From assembly GCA_963693285.1 (NCBI GenBank), contig OY848917.1, positions 7,388,118 through 7,452,117 of the forward strand: 64,000 bases of DNA, written 5' to 3'. Both the position numbers and the translations under genes were made by a program. Below the pieces are notes generated by a model. The model ran no database searches. It was not told the DNA's origin and saw only the letters and a list, made by a program, of their open reading frames with translations. Below, piece by piece: positions 45,501 to 53,970 of this stretch. Within the stretch, counting starts at the first letter, position 1. Each line of letters begins with the position of its first letter. The stretch comes from Xestospongia muta. Lineage: Eukaryota > Porifera > Demospongiae > Haplosclerida > Petrosiidae.

Positions 45501-47623
45501 AACCACACTGTTTAAATATAGGTAAAGATGTCTGCAGTTTTCTTAATCACCTCACTACATTGCTAAAAGATTGCTCAAAGACTGTTTGCTAAGCAGCTTG
45601 TCAACTTTTTCTACTTTTGTTTATAGATAATGTCCTTTTAAATTCATCATTATAAACAAAGTCACTATTAAGCTGTGTACCATTAGAGCGTGTAATATAG
45701 TGTTGACATGATGAAACACAAAAAGTTAATGACCACACTGTAAGTTTATTGCTATGCTAAAACTGTTTTTGTAGTGGATGAGGATATATAGCTTCATCTT
45801 GTGTCCTGTAATTTTAATAGGAAATGATCTATAGTACTTCTAGGTATACTTAACAATAAGATTGCTTGTTTATAGAGGAGGCTAATAAGAATAATTAAGT
45901 TAAGTTAAGGAAATATGGTGAATGACTTCTGGTGTAATTAGCAATATATTGTATGAATTTTGTCTATTAAACATCTAATTATTGAAGAATGTTGGAGGGA
46001 GTGGCTCTTAACTATGATGTCTTTAACATCTCATGTATATTAAGCTTTCATCAACAGTTTCATAATACTTTTAAATAGGAAACTAATGGAACTGTATATC
46101 CTCTTTAAATAATCACTAGTGTCTATGTCTTTGTGGCTATGACAAAAGTAAATCAGTTTTGTAATTACAATTTGTCATTGTTAGCCATGAAAACATGTGT
46201 AAATGTAAATGTCAATAAAATTAAATATTTATGATATAAGCTAGTTCATATTATTCATTTGTTAATGTTGTTTCATTTATATTTTAAATTTATTTAATTA
46301 CCTATGTTGCAACTAATATTACATAATACCAGTTTAGAAATCAATTCTATAGTCCATATATGGCTATTATAGTAAGTAGATACAAGTTAATGAAAGTGAT
46401 CAATACATGATTGAGTAACAATTAAGAGGAACCTCTTATTAAAAATGAAAGTTTGCAAAATGCTCCAAAAAAGCTTAAATGTACAAGTATTTACTAGAAT
46501 GGTGCTTATTAATTATTACTGCTAACATTAATTTATTGTTATCCTTTACATACTTAAATAACTTCATAGACATAATGGACAAGATTCAAAACATGAAAAA
46601 GAGAAAATGTAATATCACATCTGGGGTACATTCCAGTCGACCCACACTAGTATTCTCCAATGATCTCTATAGAGATCACAGTATGTTCTGTTCTCAAGAG
46701 TTAAAAAAGTATATGTCAATTTCAAAGTAAAATATATAAACTATGAAATTTCCCCTAGTCACAACAATCCTTTTTCCTAAACAAATCTTACTTTAGGAAT
46801 GTATACATTATATTGTAGTTCATATTATGGAACTAGTCATTAAAGTTGATTGTCATAACAGAACATAAATCTTGAAAAATATTATTTATTGCTGTTTATT
46901 ATTGAAGTAACTAGGGTAAACTCTATAGGTATATCTGCTTTGAACTTCATAGACAATAGAGTATACTTTCTAAAAGAACTAAATTTATGGAATATTTCTA
47001 TAGAATTCAATGGAGAATAATGGTGTGGGTGGAATGGAATTTATCTTGGATATGGTATCATTTTCAAATTTGATTGATTTCATATTTTGTTGTCTTAAAT
47101 GAAAAGTATTATCGGTTATACCTACAGAGCACACTCATATTCATACCCACAAACCTATACCTACTTCTATCATTCACATGAAACCTTGAACATTTGTTGA
47201 AATGGGACAGTACTCTGGATGACCTTGTCATATGTCATATACCATGACATCTAAACAGTTATTTCAGTTAAAGAAAAAAAGGGTGAAGCCAAAATCCTCA
47301 TTCCTACTATGTGATATGAATTCTTATGCAAGTTTATTGTGAGTACAATAATAACACATTTACACATTTGATGAAAAGGATTAAGTATAGTAATGTAGTT
47401 CAATGTAATTTATACAAAGTTTCAAATAAAGTACACATAACCTACATGTATAATTTACCTGTATGTCAGGGATATGTGTATATTACAATTTCCATGCAAA
47501 GTCTTGTGGGCTTTATAATCAGCCACATATAATAATGATGTTCACAGTTTTTATACAAAATTAAACTTCAATTTGTAAACTTACAGCCCATGTTTTTTTC
47601 TTCTTAGTCAGTCCTGTAGCCAT
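3244..47623 (-). CDS. ANK(22)-Roc-COR-death-fold (Roco family) gene, 24 exons
   Basis: Spliced gene of about 1,522 residues, assembled by eye. Coding exons, 5' to 3' on the minus strand: 47585-47623; 44978-45070; eight A and eight B ankyrin exons alternating from 43425-43523 to 14339-14437; 12764-12862; 9128-9229; 8712-8804; 8194-8292; 4307-6379; 4170-4233; 3244-3566 (stop 3244-3246). All junctions up to the 2.07-kb exon are phase 0, and each rejoins a sensible ankyrin boundary, for example NATDS|DGWSALH, NIVTK|EGSTP and NIADQ|VGNTPLH. Ankyrin repeats mediate protein binding; Roc-COR is a GTPase/dimerisation module; the helical C-terminus suggests death-fold signalling. The order recalls DAPK1, but there is no kinase: the protein starts MATGLTKKKKTWA and enters an ankyrin repeat at once. 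Likely a cytosolic signalling protein. Gene call strong; biological role inferred. Confidence 0.85.
4170..4233 (-). CDS. Roco gene exon 23 (64 nt)
   Basis: Enters in phase 0 and leaves in phase 1: ELSYPPLSEDEIKDISEQCF. Acceptor TTATAG, donor GTTGGT (non-optimal). The acidic stretch links COR to the C-terminal domain. A homologous exon sits at about 194-257 in the broken copy. Confidence 0.75.
4307..6379 (-). CDS. Roc-COR exon with last ankyrin repeat
   Basis: 2,073 nt, 691 residues, open throughout. It starts with an ankyrin repeat (VGNTPLHAACKGCHGDVV). Numbering from the Met at 6328: P-loop GNTGAGKS at about 62-69; switch-II-like DLAGHKEYY at about 119-127; the guanine-specificity motif appears as GSRLDE at about 188-193, where Ras-type proteins have NKxD. 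The COR-like region follows from about residue 250: LATLSDKGLILFLKN, then SWIVIDRAALLSEVNGVLF. The exon ends ...FAGRNPL with a GTAAGT donor. P-loop and DxxGH are intact, so GTP binding is plausible. The Ser in place of Asn may alter nucleotide specificity. No LRR and no kinase. Confidence 0.9.
6383..8193. other. Roco intron 22 (1.8 kb)
   Basis: Nothing beyond AT-rich intron sequence is seen. The short ORFs (for example 7623-7850) have no recognisable motifs. Confidence 0.5.
8194..8292 (-). CDS. Ankyrin exon 22
   Basis: 99 nt, phase 0: NGHTALYIASENGNNEYV, ending NPNIADQ. Donor GTAAGT, acceptor ATATAG. Confidence 0.8.
8533..8672. repeat. ~140-bp interspersed repeat (copies also at 1-130 and ~3985-4120)
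   Basis: All three share the order TATAGCCCAACC / TGTATTACACATACA / GGTTTGTTTTATGTCACA with small differences. The first two are paired by the tandem duplication; the copy here, in a different intron, shows it is a dispersed element. No clear terminal repeats. Confidence 0.6.
8712..8804 (-). CDS. Ankyrin exon 21
   Basis: 93 nt, 31 residues, phase 0: DTLLLNSSREGHVECI, then SRGADVNIGNN. Donor GTATGTC, acceptor TATTTAG. Confidence 0.8.
9128..9229 (-). CDS. Ankyrin exon 20
   Basis: 102 nt, 34 residues, phase 0: YGRTALHAAYWTKNN... ending NVEAVQA. Donor GTAAGTC, acceptor ATTTAG. Joins well to VPDK of the preceding exon. Confidence 0.8.
9230..12763. other. Roco intron 19 (3.5 kb)
   Basis: No further ankyrin exon was found. 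It contains a GTAGAC-repeat relic at 12026-12079 and a short inverted pair TAGCTTCAGCA/TGCTGAAGCTA near 12218-12270. Otherwise undistinguished. Confidence 0.5.
12026..12079. repeat. Relic of the GTAGAC-repeat foldback arm
   Basis: AGTAGACTAAACAAGAGTAG followed by further AGTAGA units and ending ACAGGTATAAACCC. Matches the right arm and flank of the foldback element at 57459-58056 (GTAGACGAACCAGGTATAAACC). Confidence 0.6.
12764..12862 (-). CDS. Ankyrin exon 19 (A-like, unamplified)
   Basis: 99 nt, phase 0: starts VGKTVLYISCHEGHNEIV, ends VNVPDK, donor GTCAGTG. The VG start, EGH and the acceptor flank (TTGTTATACAG) suggest it is an older relative of the A exons. Confidence 0.8.
12863..14338. 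other. Roco intron 18
   Basis: 13880-14338 is homologous to the short B-to-A intron of the amplified units (TACATGCAAGTA..., TTTTTGCCTAATATTATTG). This is the non-amplified ancestral version, retaining about 40 bp (TTTGTCAATTTGTG...) that most amplified copies lost. 12900-13880 shows nothing clear. Confidence 0.6.
14339..14437 (-). CDS. Ankyrin exon B8 (divergent, edge copy)
   Basis: 99 nt, phase 0. EGSTPVVLAARKGHK start and DLVNG end, so it differs from the other B exons at several residues, as expected for an array-edge copy that escapes homogenisation. Its downstream flank (13880-14338) still matches the A-B short intron, but no A exon of the amplified type follows. Confidence 0.8.
14650..20038. 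repeat. Satellite array 1 (~136-bp monomer, about 40 copies)
   Basis: 5.4 kb of head-to-tail monomers. Each has the blocks GGAACATTCAGATCACAAGT, AATCACAGCAACATAAAAAT, ATACACTTAGAATTTATACT, ACATTATATCACACTTAC and CTATTATATTGTAATG. The 4-nt block after CTTAC is variable (TGGC, AAAC, ATCC, TCGC, TTGC). Monomers at the B8 edge are degenerate, the middle is homogeneous. Lies wholly in the intron between A8 and B8. Confidence 0.95.
20240..20338 (-). CDS. Ankyrin exon A8
   Basis: 99 nt, phase 0, VGWSSLHYAS. Followed in the transcript by the longest satellite array (14650-20038). Confidence 0.8.
21024..21122 (-). CDS. Ankyrin exon B7
   Basis: 99 nt, phase 0, EGSTPVILAAKKGHK...DLFNR. Confidence 0.8.
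21412..22571. repeat. Satellite array 2 (8-9 monomers)
   Basis: Same ~136-bp monomer, in the A7-B7 intron. Carries a subtype with CACATTTATTTCCTATTATA in place of the usual ACTTAC block, which removes the GTAAGTG motif from those monomers. Confidence 0.95.
22774..22872 (-). CDS. Ankyrin exon A7
   Basis: 99 nt, phase 0, VGWSSLHYAS. Sits 2,534 bp from A8. Confidence 0.8.
23558..23656 (-). CDS. Ankyrin exon B6
   Basis: 99 nt, phase 0, same protein as B1. Sits 2,534 bp from B7 in a near-identical unit. Confidence 0.8.
23946..26340. repeat. Satellite array 3 (~18 monomers)
   Basis: Same monomer, in the A6-B6 intron. Includes a subtype with AAAAAATGAAATAAAATAAATA. The A-side end monomers (TGTTATGTTGTAATGAGAAC) are shared with arrays 1, 2 and 4. 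Confidence 0.95.
26542..26640 (-). CDS. Ankyrin exon A6
   Basis: 99 nt, phase 0. VGWSSLHYAS: residue 5 is Ser, as in A7 and A8, defining a second A subtype at the 3' end of the array. Confidence 0.8.
27324..27422 (-). CDS. Ankyrin exon B5
   Basis: 99 nt, phase 0. Carries Cys instead of Ser at residue 3 (EGCTPV), the only such change among the B exons. Confidence 0.8.
27711..31460. repeat. Satellite array 4 (~27 monomers, with a 680-bp higher-order repeat)
   Basis: Same monomer, in the A5-B5 intron. A five-monomer block of 680 bp is repeated: 29561 and 30241, and 29821 and 30501, carry the same diagnostic variants. Confidence 0.95.
31663..31761 (-). CDS. Ankyrin exon A5
   Basis: 99 nt, phase 0. 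VGWSALHYAS start; it shares the Ala at residue 5 with A1-A4. Confidence 0.8.
32447..32545 (-). CDS. Ankyrin exon B4
   Basis: 99 nt, phase 0, same protein as B1. Its acceptor-side intron lacks about 250 bp found in most units (deletion near 32620, shared with the B1 unit near 40365). Confidence 0.8.
32686..33985. repeat. Satellite array 5 (~10 monomers)
   Basis: Same monomer, in the A4-B4 intron. Its last monomers contain CTCACTCGC (GTGAGTG on the coding strand) instead of CTTAC. Confidence 0.95.
34189..34287 (-). CDS. Ankyrin exon A4
   Basis: 99 nt, phase 0, IGWSALHYAS start. Duplicate partner of A3. Confidence 0.8.
34974..35072 (-). CDS. Ankyrin exon B3
   Basis: 99 nt, phase 0, EGSTPVILAAKKGHK...DLFNR. 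Duplicate partner of B2. Confidence 0.8.
35361..36256. repeat. Satellite array 6 (6-7 monomers)
   Basis: Shortest array, in the A3-B3 intron. Its A-side end lies next to the junction of the 2,271-bp duplication. Confidence 0.95.
36460..36558 (-). CDS. Ankyrin exon A3
   Basis: 99 nt, phase 0. First residue Ile (IGWSALHYAS); CTAG acceptor. Looks identical to A4, 2,271 bp away. Confidence 0.8.
37245..37343 (-). CDS. Ankyrin exon B2
   Basis: 99 nt, phase 0, same protein as B1. It lies in the second copy of the 2,271-bp duplicated unit and looks identical to B3. Confidence 0.8.
37631..39207. repeat. Satellite array 7 (~12 monomers)
   Basis: Same monomer, in the A2-B2 intron. Its first part is identical to array 6 up to about 37971. 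Confidence 0.95.
39411..39509 (-). CDS. Ankyrin exon A2
   Basis: 99 nt, phase 0. VGWSALHYASYEGHTKIV at the start, HNADLNIVTK at the end. About 0.68 kb downstream of B1. Confidence 0.8.
40192..40290 (-). CDS. Ankyrin exon B1
   Basis: 99 nt, phase 0. Begins EGSTPVILAAKKGHKDVV and ends ANLDLFNR, with GTAAGTGC donor and ATTTAG acceptor. It is separated from A1 by satellite array 8. Confidence 0.8.
40420..43226. repeat. Satellite array 8 (~20 monomers)
   Basis: Same monomer, in the A1-B1 intron, and the most heterogeneous array, with local variants such as GTAATCGTAACATTC occurring twice at about a 405-bp spacing (41245, 41652). Confidence 0.95.
43425..43523 (-). CDS. Ankyrin exon A1
   Basis: 99 nt, phase 0. 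Most divergent A copy: starts DGWSALHYTSYEEHTK, where the others have VGW/IGW, HYAS and EGH. The Asp fits the join to exon 2 (...TDS|DGW). Donor GTAACT; acceptor CAATAG. Confidence 0.8.
44050..44755 (-). pseudogene. Relics of a ninth A-B exon pair
   Basis: 44055-44099 is the 5' part of an A exon (VGWLALHYASFEG), which then runs into TYLKFTQ and a stop. 44729-44755 keeps only the 3' end and GTAAGTG donor of a B exon. Between them is a nearly complete A-B short intron (about 44100-44728). No satellite is attached. At about 44045 the short intron of the A1 unit is fused to the A relic, implying a deletion that removed a B exon and an array. Confidence 0.75.
44978..45070 (-). CDS. Roco gene exon 2: first ankyrin repeat
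   Basis: 93 nt, 31 residues, phase 0 at both ends, flanked by an ATAG acceptor and a GTTAGT donor. It encodes DDSLIKCAKKND followed by a repeat that ends SRGADVNATDS. The missing N-terminal turn (no TPLH) marks it as a capping repeat. It resembles the 8712-8804 repeat, which also has ...LSRGADVN. Confidence 0.8.
45071..47584. other. Roco intron 1 (2.5 kb)
   Basis: AT-rich, with no recognisable exon, satellite or transposon. The 83-codon ORF at 46479-46730 shows no motif. Confidence 0.5.
47585..47623 (-). CDS. Roco gene exon 1 (start codon)
   Basis: ATG at 47623-47621 begins MATGLTKKKKTWA, then a GTAAGT donor in phase 0. The Lys run could be a basic targeting patch, but no signal peptide or kinase is seen. 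The next exon is 2.5 kb away and joins in frame. An untranslated upstream exon cannot be excluded. Confidence 0.7.
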
Positions 47624-49620
47624 GTTTCTAAAGAAAAATTAATATAAATAAATGGAATAGTTAACTATACTCAAAAATATCACTAGTGGAGTTATAATAA
47701 TACATTATTAATAGAGTTGGCAAAATGTATGTAAGAAATAATGTACTAAAACTGGTAGCTTTAGTACTAATTCATTATCATAACACACTTGAAGAAATTT
47801 ATTTAATTGTACATAAGGTATGTTGACAGCATACAAATATGATTCTATTTAACAAACAACGTGAAAACACAAGATATTATGAGAATTTTTATTTCAAGTT
47901 AGCATAACAAATACACATTTAAATGCAATAGAAATGAGCTTAACAGTTATAGAATACAATTTTAGTCCATCAAGGGAGGCTTCCTCCTCAGTTATGATCA
48001 TAATGGGTCTACCAATGAGACTGTTTCATGATTACTATCAATGTCAGACAATGTTTCACTTAAAGGTAAGATCATTACTATTGTATAGCTTCTTTAAACA
48101 CAATTGATTTATGTTTTAATGTAACATTTGCTAGACTCTTCCCCTGAAGCAACAAGGAACAGCTCAGCCCAATAAATTATACTTTATTCAATTCTAGTTT
48201 TGACCACTAACTTACATCTCAGCATTGTTGTGGAATTTAAAGAATCAGAACATCAACAACCTAACTTGGTCATGACATTGAGTCTTTAAAATGCTTACCA
48301 GTTTGTGAATCTAACTTATTAAAGTTATTTGTAGCTTTTTATCTGATTTAAATTCTTCCGAGCTCTTTATCTGACTTTTGTTTTTTAATGTTTCCATCTT
48401 TGCTATAAATGACGTTTTCTATCGTTTAAAAAAATTCTGCTACAGTTTAAATACTTGTGGTAGTGTTTATAATATGCACATTTGCATGAATCACATACTG
48501 AAATGCGAAAAATGCCAATCACTTTATGTTTCACGGAATCCGAGGGGAGACATACCAATTCCTGTTTCCAATTATTATCAACTGGGGTTATACAAAGTTG
48601 AAATATCCATCCTTAGATTCTGTAAATGACAATACTGAGATGGAATTTCCATATATGGAATGTCTGTCATCAGTTTCTGTACATGACAAACCTACAATAT
48701 ACAAACAAAGTCAGTAACCCAACCCAATTGGAAATGTCTCACTGATGCTTGTTCTAAGAGACAGCTTGTAGTATTTGTGCTTTCCATTTTATAAGGAATA
48801 TAGAAATAAAACTCATCAACTGGGTCATTAATTGCAATTTTTAAAAGACACAAAAATGCGTATAAGAAATAGAAAATAGCAATTGGAATGTAAAGTACAA
48901 AGCGCCATCTGTAAACTATACATGCTGTTACAATCTGCTAGTATCATATATTATGACACATGAACATTAATGCACAGTGAGTAACACCATCTGTAAACTA
49001 TAATACATGATACTAGCCGCATGCATAGTTTACAGATGGCACTTTATTATACAACAAAATCAGGAACCTAACCCAACTGGAAACTACAGAAGCCAAAAAT
49101 GGACATTCCGATTACTATTTCTTATTTCAATCAAACAGAGTTATATGGAGTTCGAAATCATCACGGGCTTCTGTAATAACTAGCCTACAATATACAACCT
49201 TCTTTAGCTGGCATAAACATAGAGGACTTAAAGGTTGCAGAGTTTAAGCATTGGCTAAATATCGTCAGAGCCATTTTCAAAGGAAAAAAGCTGACTGATC
49301 TCAGTAAGTGATGTCACTTCTGTATATATATACCCAAAAATGGAGTAGCAGTAGACTACATATATCCAGACCTTGTATAGCAAGATATATGATGTCCTCA
49401 GCTTGATAGCTGTTTCTCCAATGACATCCTCCCAGACTTGCTTTCTCCCAAGAACAAATATAATTATTACTTATAGTATATGCTTATTATGTTCATGCTT
49501 GATTTTGTTCAATAGATATAAATTCTACAGTTACTTTTAAGCACAAAGTGGTGGATGAGTATTAGATAAACAATAATAAACCAAAAAATTCTATCAGCAA
49601 TATCAATTAAATGAATATGA
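47624..49620. other. Region upstream of the Roco gene
   Basis: Should hold the Roco promoter, but no TATA box or CpG-rich block stands out. 48480-48720 and 49060-49200 share weak similarity (a stretch reading IPIPVSNYYQ/IPITISYFNQ on the plus strand) and may be relics of one dispersed coding repeat; too degraded to name. Confidence 0.4.
48899..49045. mobile_element. Small inverted-repeat element (MITE-like)
   Basis: Left arm 48899-48947 starts AAAGCGCCATCTGTAAACTA. Right arm 49007-49045, read in reverse complement, starts AAAGTGCCATCTGTAAACTA; both arms run inward to GCTAGTATCAT. A direct copy of CCATCTGTAAACTATA lies between them at 48987. A related half-copy is at 53807-53837. Confidence 0.65.
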
Positions 49621-49629
49621 GCAATGGAT

Positions 49630-50300
49630 TGTCAAAAGTTCTTTATTCTTTTCATTGCTCATTCCACATGAATTCTTAGGAATGCCATGAACATAATTAA
49701 AACCATCAGATGAGATACCAGTAGGATCTTTAAATGTGTTGTAATTTTTTAATTAGGAAATGTCATCTACTTTAGCTCTGGAGGACAATCCTGATCAATA
49801 TAAATTTTAGTAGCAACCAGTATTACTCATGTAGTTGGGTATTTGCACTTAACATCTATGGGATGTTTACTTTTATCAGTGCTCTTGGAGGCCACAATGG
49901 TATTACTTTCAACTTCAAAAACTAAAAGTTAATCAAAGCAATGATAATTCTAGAAACAGTTGATTGGAATACAAGCAAAATCTTGTTCACTAGTCCTAGT
50001 TGAAGATGAATTAATGTAAGAAAATTTCTTCTTGTAGAGGTAATGCTCATGACCAACAATGCTTACTTGGATTTTTACCAAAACTGTCCCCATCATGTTT
50101 GAAAAATAGCTCAACGCACCAACAGCTGGTCCTAAAAATTGTACCCTGTAAAGAATGCCACCTTACAATCATCATAGTTTGTATTGTTTAATCTTAACAT
50201 TTCATTATTCATTTTCTTTAGTTTTTGCTCCAGAAATAAGATCTCTCTAACTGAAACCAACTTGACTTTAATCTCATCAAGTTCTCTTCTATTTGTGTGC
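49630..50300 (-). pseudogene. Decayed DDE_Tnp_4-type transposase
   Basis: Minus-strand fragments in the expected order. At about 50290-50140, a coiled-coil-like stretch (RELDEIKVKLVSVREILFLE) leads to VAFFTGYNF, the usual start of the helix-turn-helix region in THAP/Harbinger-related transposases. At about 49695-49640, MAFLRIHVE-stop-AMKRIKNF matches the family's conserved LRIHVERAxxRIKNF near the last catalytic residue. The stop sits where Arg is expected (CGA to TGA fits CpG decay). Many stops and shifts lie between. Family call by recalled motifs only. Confidence 0.6.
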
Positions 50301-50617
50301 AAACATCAAGATGAACAATGTCATAACAGTTGGTAAATAAGTGGTGTTATTTTAGTAATTGTTGGATATTGTAGAAGATTTCTAGTCATTTACAATATGA
50401 CATATAAATTAAGGTAGATCATCGGTAATATTTGCCACCTCGGTAATTCTGCAGGAAAATGGGTGTGTGAACCGAGTGGCCGTCACTTGTGTATATCCAG
50501 CATATAAATTACTCCCAGCCCCCTGAGACACAAATAATAATCTCATTCTCACAAATGATTTATTTTTACCTTCAATATCTGTAGCACCATTGAGGAAGGG
50601 GACCTAGAACTGATACA

Positions 50618-50974
50618 TGGGTATTTGGTCTAGTGGATACGTCTGTGACACCTTCCTTAGGCTTCACGCAAGTAGTACAACAGAGGACACCACAAACACT
50701 GTTGCCTATAGTCAATGCTCATGTTGTACTGGGAACTATTGTCCATACCGATGAATAGAGGTCATATAGTCGTATATCATCACTACCGAATGATGCATCA
50801 CATGGCATTGTAAACCACTCGGTTACATTTGTTCATCCAACTATAGGGGTTCACACCCAAAATATAGAATCCTATTGGAACTGAGTAAAAATTAAGCTAA
50901 AGCGTATGAGAGGTTGTCATGATGAACAAATTCCTAGCAATCTAGATGAATTTATGTGGTTTGAAAGATATGGC
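50618..50974 (+). pseudogene. Merlin (ISXO2/IS1595-like) transposase fragment
   Basis: The plus-strand frame reads WVFGLVDTSVTPSLGF, TLLPIVNAHVVLGTIVHTDE-stop-RSYSRISSLPN, VNHSVTFVHPT, GVHTQNIESYWN-stop-VKIKLKRMRGCH, ending NLDEFMWFERYG. The Asp of HTDE and the Glu of NIESYW correspond to the second and third catalytic residues. The N-terminal part with the first Asp is missing. Two stops (Trp TGG to TAG, and Arg to TGA) disable it, with no frameshift in over 300 bp, so decay is recent. Confidence 0.85.
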
Positions 50975-51248
50975 ATAACACCACAACAAGCTTGGATCAT
51001 TGATTCATTGTATATATATGTATATGTATATATATTCAGCACCATTTACTTTCATATATCAGTTTTTCAGTTAATCAGTTTCTCTATTCAGCACTTTTTC
51101 CGCATAGCGAGGTGGCAAATATTAATATCTGGATCATCAGTTTCTCTATGCAGCACTTTTTTGGTTTTATATATCAGTTTTTCAGTTGCTTCTTTGTAGC
51201 CTCCTCTTAACAAAAGATTATATGATTTGATGCAATAATAATAAAAAA

Positions 51249-51990
51249 GCACTAAAGTGCTTAACCTCGCTGCGGTGCCCAGTGTAAATCTATACTGCAG
51301 AGTGCATACATTTAAGATTGGATAAGGTGTGGTCAAATTATTGATGGAATCATGTGATGCACATTACAAACTGTTGTTTGATAACTCAGCATTTCTCTTC
51401 AATTAAAGGGAAAAAAAGTTAAAGCTTTGTCGTTTACTGGGTACTTTGCACTCTGATCGACATGTCTATGAAGCTGTAACTGAGTAAATAATAATATTAT
51501 TCAATTGCCAAGCAAGATTAAGTGCTAGATTCGTGATGAATGTTTCTCTGAGCCGTTAAATGACGTTTTAAAATGTTTCAATATTTCATATACAAAATTT
51601 ATGCAACTTGAAAATAAAAATGCACTAAAGTGCTTAACCTCGCTGCAGTGCCCAGTGTAAACCTATACTGCAGAGTGCATGTAACATGTCCATTTAAGAT
51701 TGGACAAGGTGTGGTCAAATTATTGATGGATCACGTGATGCATATTACAAACTGTTGTTTGATGATACAGAATTTCTCTTCAATCAAAGGGAAAAAGGCT
51801 TTGTTATTTACTGGGTACTTTGGACTCTGATTGACATGTCTGTGAAGCTGTAACTGAGTAAGTAATAGTATTATTCAATTGCCAAGCAAGATTAAGTGCT
51901 AGATTCGTGATGAATGTTTCTCTGAGCCTTTATATAACGCTTTAAAATGTTTCAATATTTCATATACAAAATTTATTGCAACTTGAAAAT
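51249..51990. repeat. 373-bp direct tandem repeat inside the Merlin element
   Basis: Copies start at 51249 and 51622 with GCACTAAAGTGCTTAACCTC and stay alignable for about 350 bp with scattered changes. The motif TTAACCTCGCTGCG recurs inverted near 52464-52478. Confidence 0.85.
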
Positions 51991-52417
51991 GAAGCGTTTT
52001 TTGGAAACGTCCTGTAGTACAAACATAAATCGATATATCATCTATTATAGTAGCAGTTTTTTCAGTGCTTTGAGATGTTTCCTGAATGCGTTACTTTGTT
52101 CCAAGTCCACAAAACACTTTTCAGAACTTTTCTAACGATTGCTTCGACCAACGGCCTTCTGTCTTGCTGATCAGTATTCCTCTAAGATTCTCTACAGCAT
52201 ACTAAAACATCTCCACATTAAGTTTATTACTTTTCGAGAAACGGCACCTTGACTCTGCAGCCTGAAAATTCTTTTGCGAGTTTAAGCTTTCGTTTTCTTT
52301 GACGATGTTCTTGACACTACAGTTGTAAAGTCCACACATTTTTCTATTCGTTGCTAAACATTGGTAGCTCCTAACGCTTTGCTTGCCAAGTTATAGCAGT
52401 TCAAAAAAACAGGCAGT

Positions 52418-52440
52418 GCAGACACACACACACACACACT
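52418..52440. repeat. Short CA microsatellite
   Basis: About nine ACAC dinucleotide units within the right part of the Merlin element. Confidence 0.8.
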
Positions 52441-52579
52441 GACAGACTACTCGCTTTGCGCCCACGCGCAGCGAGGTTAATGATGCAACACTGGAAGTGA
52501 TGCCCACTCGCTTCACACACCCATTTTCCCGCATAATTACCGAGGTGGTGAATATTACCGATGATAATTAAGGTTTTAG

Positions 52580-53970
52580 AAAATATATTCAAAAATATTT
52601 TTTAAGCTTAAGTTTTGTCACAGATATGTTTTAATATAAAATATTTGTTAAAAATAATGGTTTGGCCAATTTTTCTCAACTACTGTGTGTTTCTCAACTA
52701 CTGTGCAAAGCTTGTATTGAGAGAAAGTTCACAACCCTCTCCATGCATTAGTTTTGCCTTTGTTGTCGTAAATGGAAGTATAGCAGAGATATATGATATT
52801 TAATAAAACTTGAATTTATGGCCAATTTATTGCCAGAAGTATACTTTTCTTGAAAGTTTTAAGATTGGCAGTGTATTACCAATATGAAATAGTGTGCATT
52901 AGTTAAAAAAAATTAGGTTGTAGGTGTTTCAAATAACCAATAAATTTATTCCCAAAATGTCATCATTTATTGAAGATAAAGGAGTGTGACATATCATAAC
53001 TTTTACTTTTAAGAAACCTAAGAGACTGCGGAGAAAAAAGCACATAGGACATGTTCCTAAATTAAGACACTTGTGCGCAATAACAATGGCTCACAATCCT
53101 CTTGTCACTGTATGTTACATGTATGTGTTTCAACTCAGGAACCATTTCAAGCTATAGCATGAGCAGACGAAGTAAAATTACTTTCTCAAGAGTGGATAGT
53201 GCTACTGAATGAGGAAGATATATCTTTATTCACAGTAGTACAGAGAGATACCCTCCCTGATATTGGGCCATTTGTCATAACAAGATTGTTAGTATTAAGT
53301 AAATGTCTCTCTTGGAAACTATTGCTGCTAATCACTTATCAGCTTTGTCATGTATTGGTGAAGTACTGAATTTGGAATTATTTAAGAAACTAATGGGAAT
53401 TTTATGTAACAGCAAAATATGCACTGAGAACACAGATGAAAATATATGTCATATCCTTGATACTAAATAGAGTTTAATCCGACTCTCTTAGCAAGGACAA
53501 AACATCAATATATATATACATAGAGAAAGTTCTAGAACACACACAAAGGAATAGACAATTGGACATAATGACTAAGATAAGATATAGACACTTATCAAGT
53601 CACAATTCAGTTAAGTTCATAATTCTTCCACAATAGTCACATTATTTCATGCTTTGAGATCACTTATTACGTCATATGCTATGTTTAGGAACAATACGTT
53701 ATATTACATGTTTTCAATGTAAAACGCATGTGGACATCTGGGTTAGCCTAGTTTCACATCCTTATCATATAGTATCTATGGTCTGAGGCTTTCGTACACT
53801 ATATAATACTAGCAGCAGGCATAGTTGACAGATGGTGTATCACAGTAAATAAGCTTGTTAAAGGTACTGTGTCCATAATACTACATCCTCAAATCAATCG
53901 ATCAGGTGACGAAAGACCTTACTCTGATGTTTTAATATAAGATGCAACTTGCTGTTGTGCACATAGGAGT
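52580..53970. other. Spacer between Merlin and hAT relics
   Basis: No convincing gene. Contains the half-copy of the 48.9-kb inverted-repeat element at 53807-53837. Faint coding-like stretches near 53160-53430 (plus strand) are too broken to assign. Confidence 0.5.

Larger units (their letters stand above)
50416..52565. mobile_element. Merlin-type DNA transposon with TIRs and 9-bp target duplication
   Basis: Outer ends are inverted repeats of about 70 bp with about seven mismatches: 50418 onward reads ATCATCGGTAATATT..., and the reverse complement from 52565 reads the same, including GGAAAATGGGTGTGTGAA. The sequence AATTAAGGT occurs directly outside each end (50407-50415 and 52566-52574), as expected for the 8-9 bp duplications of Merlin elements. 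It contains a decayed ISXO2/IS1595-type transposase, a third partial terminus (51100-51137) and a 373-bp internal tandem repeat. The two extra bases (AG) at the left end are unexplained. Confidence 0.8.

Noticed and set aside
46479..46730. 83-codon ORF in intron 1
   Set aside because: Low-complexity, no motif, no splice context; expected by chance in 2.5 kb of AT-rich DNA.
48378..48717. Overlapping plus-strand ORFs with CEKCQSLYV
   Set aside because: Two-cysteine motif too weak for a zinc finger, and the similarity to 49.1 kb is faint; not called as a gene.
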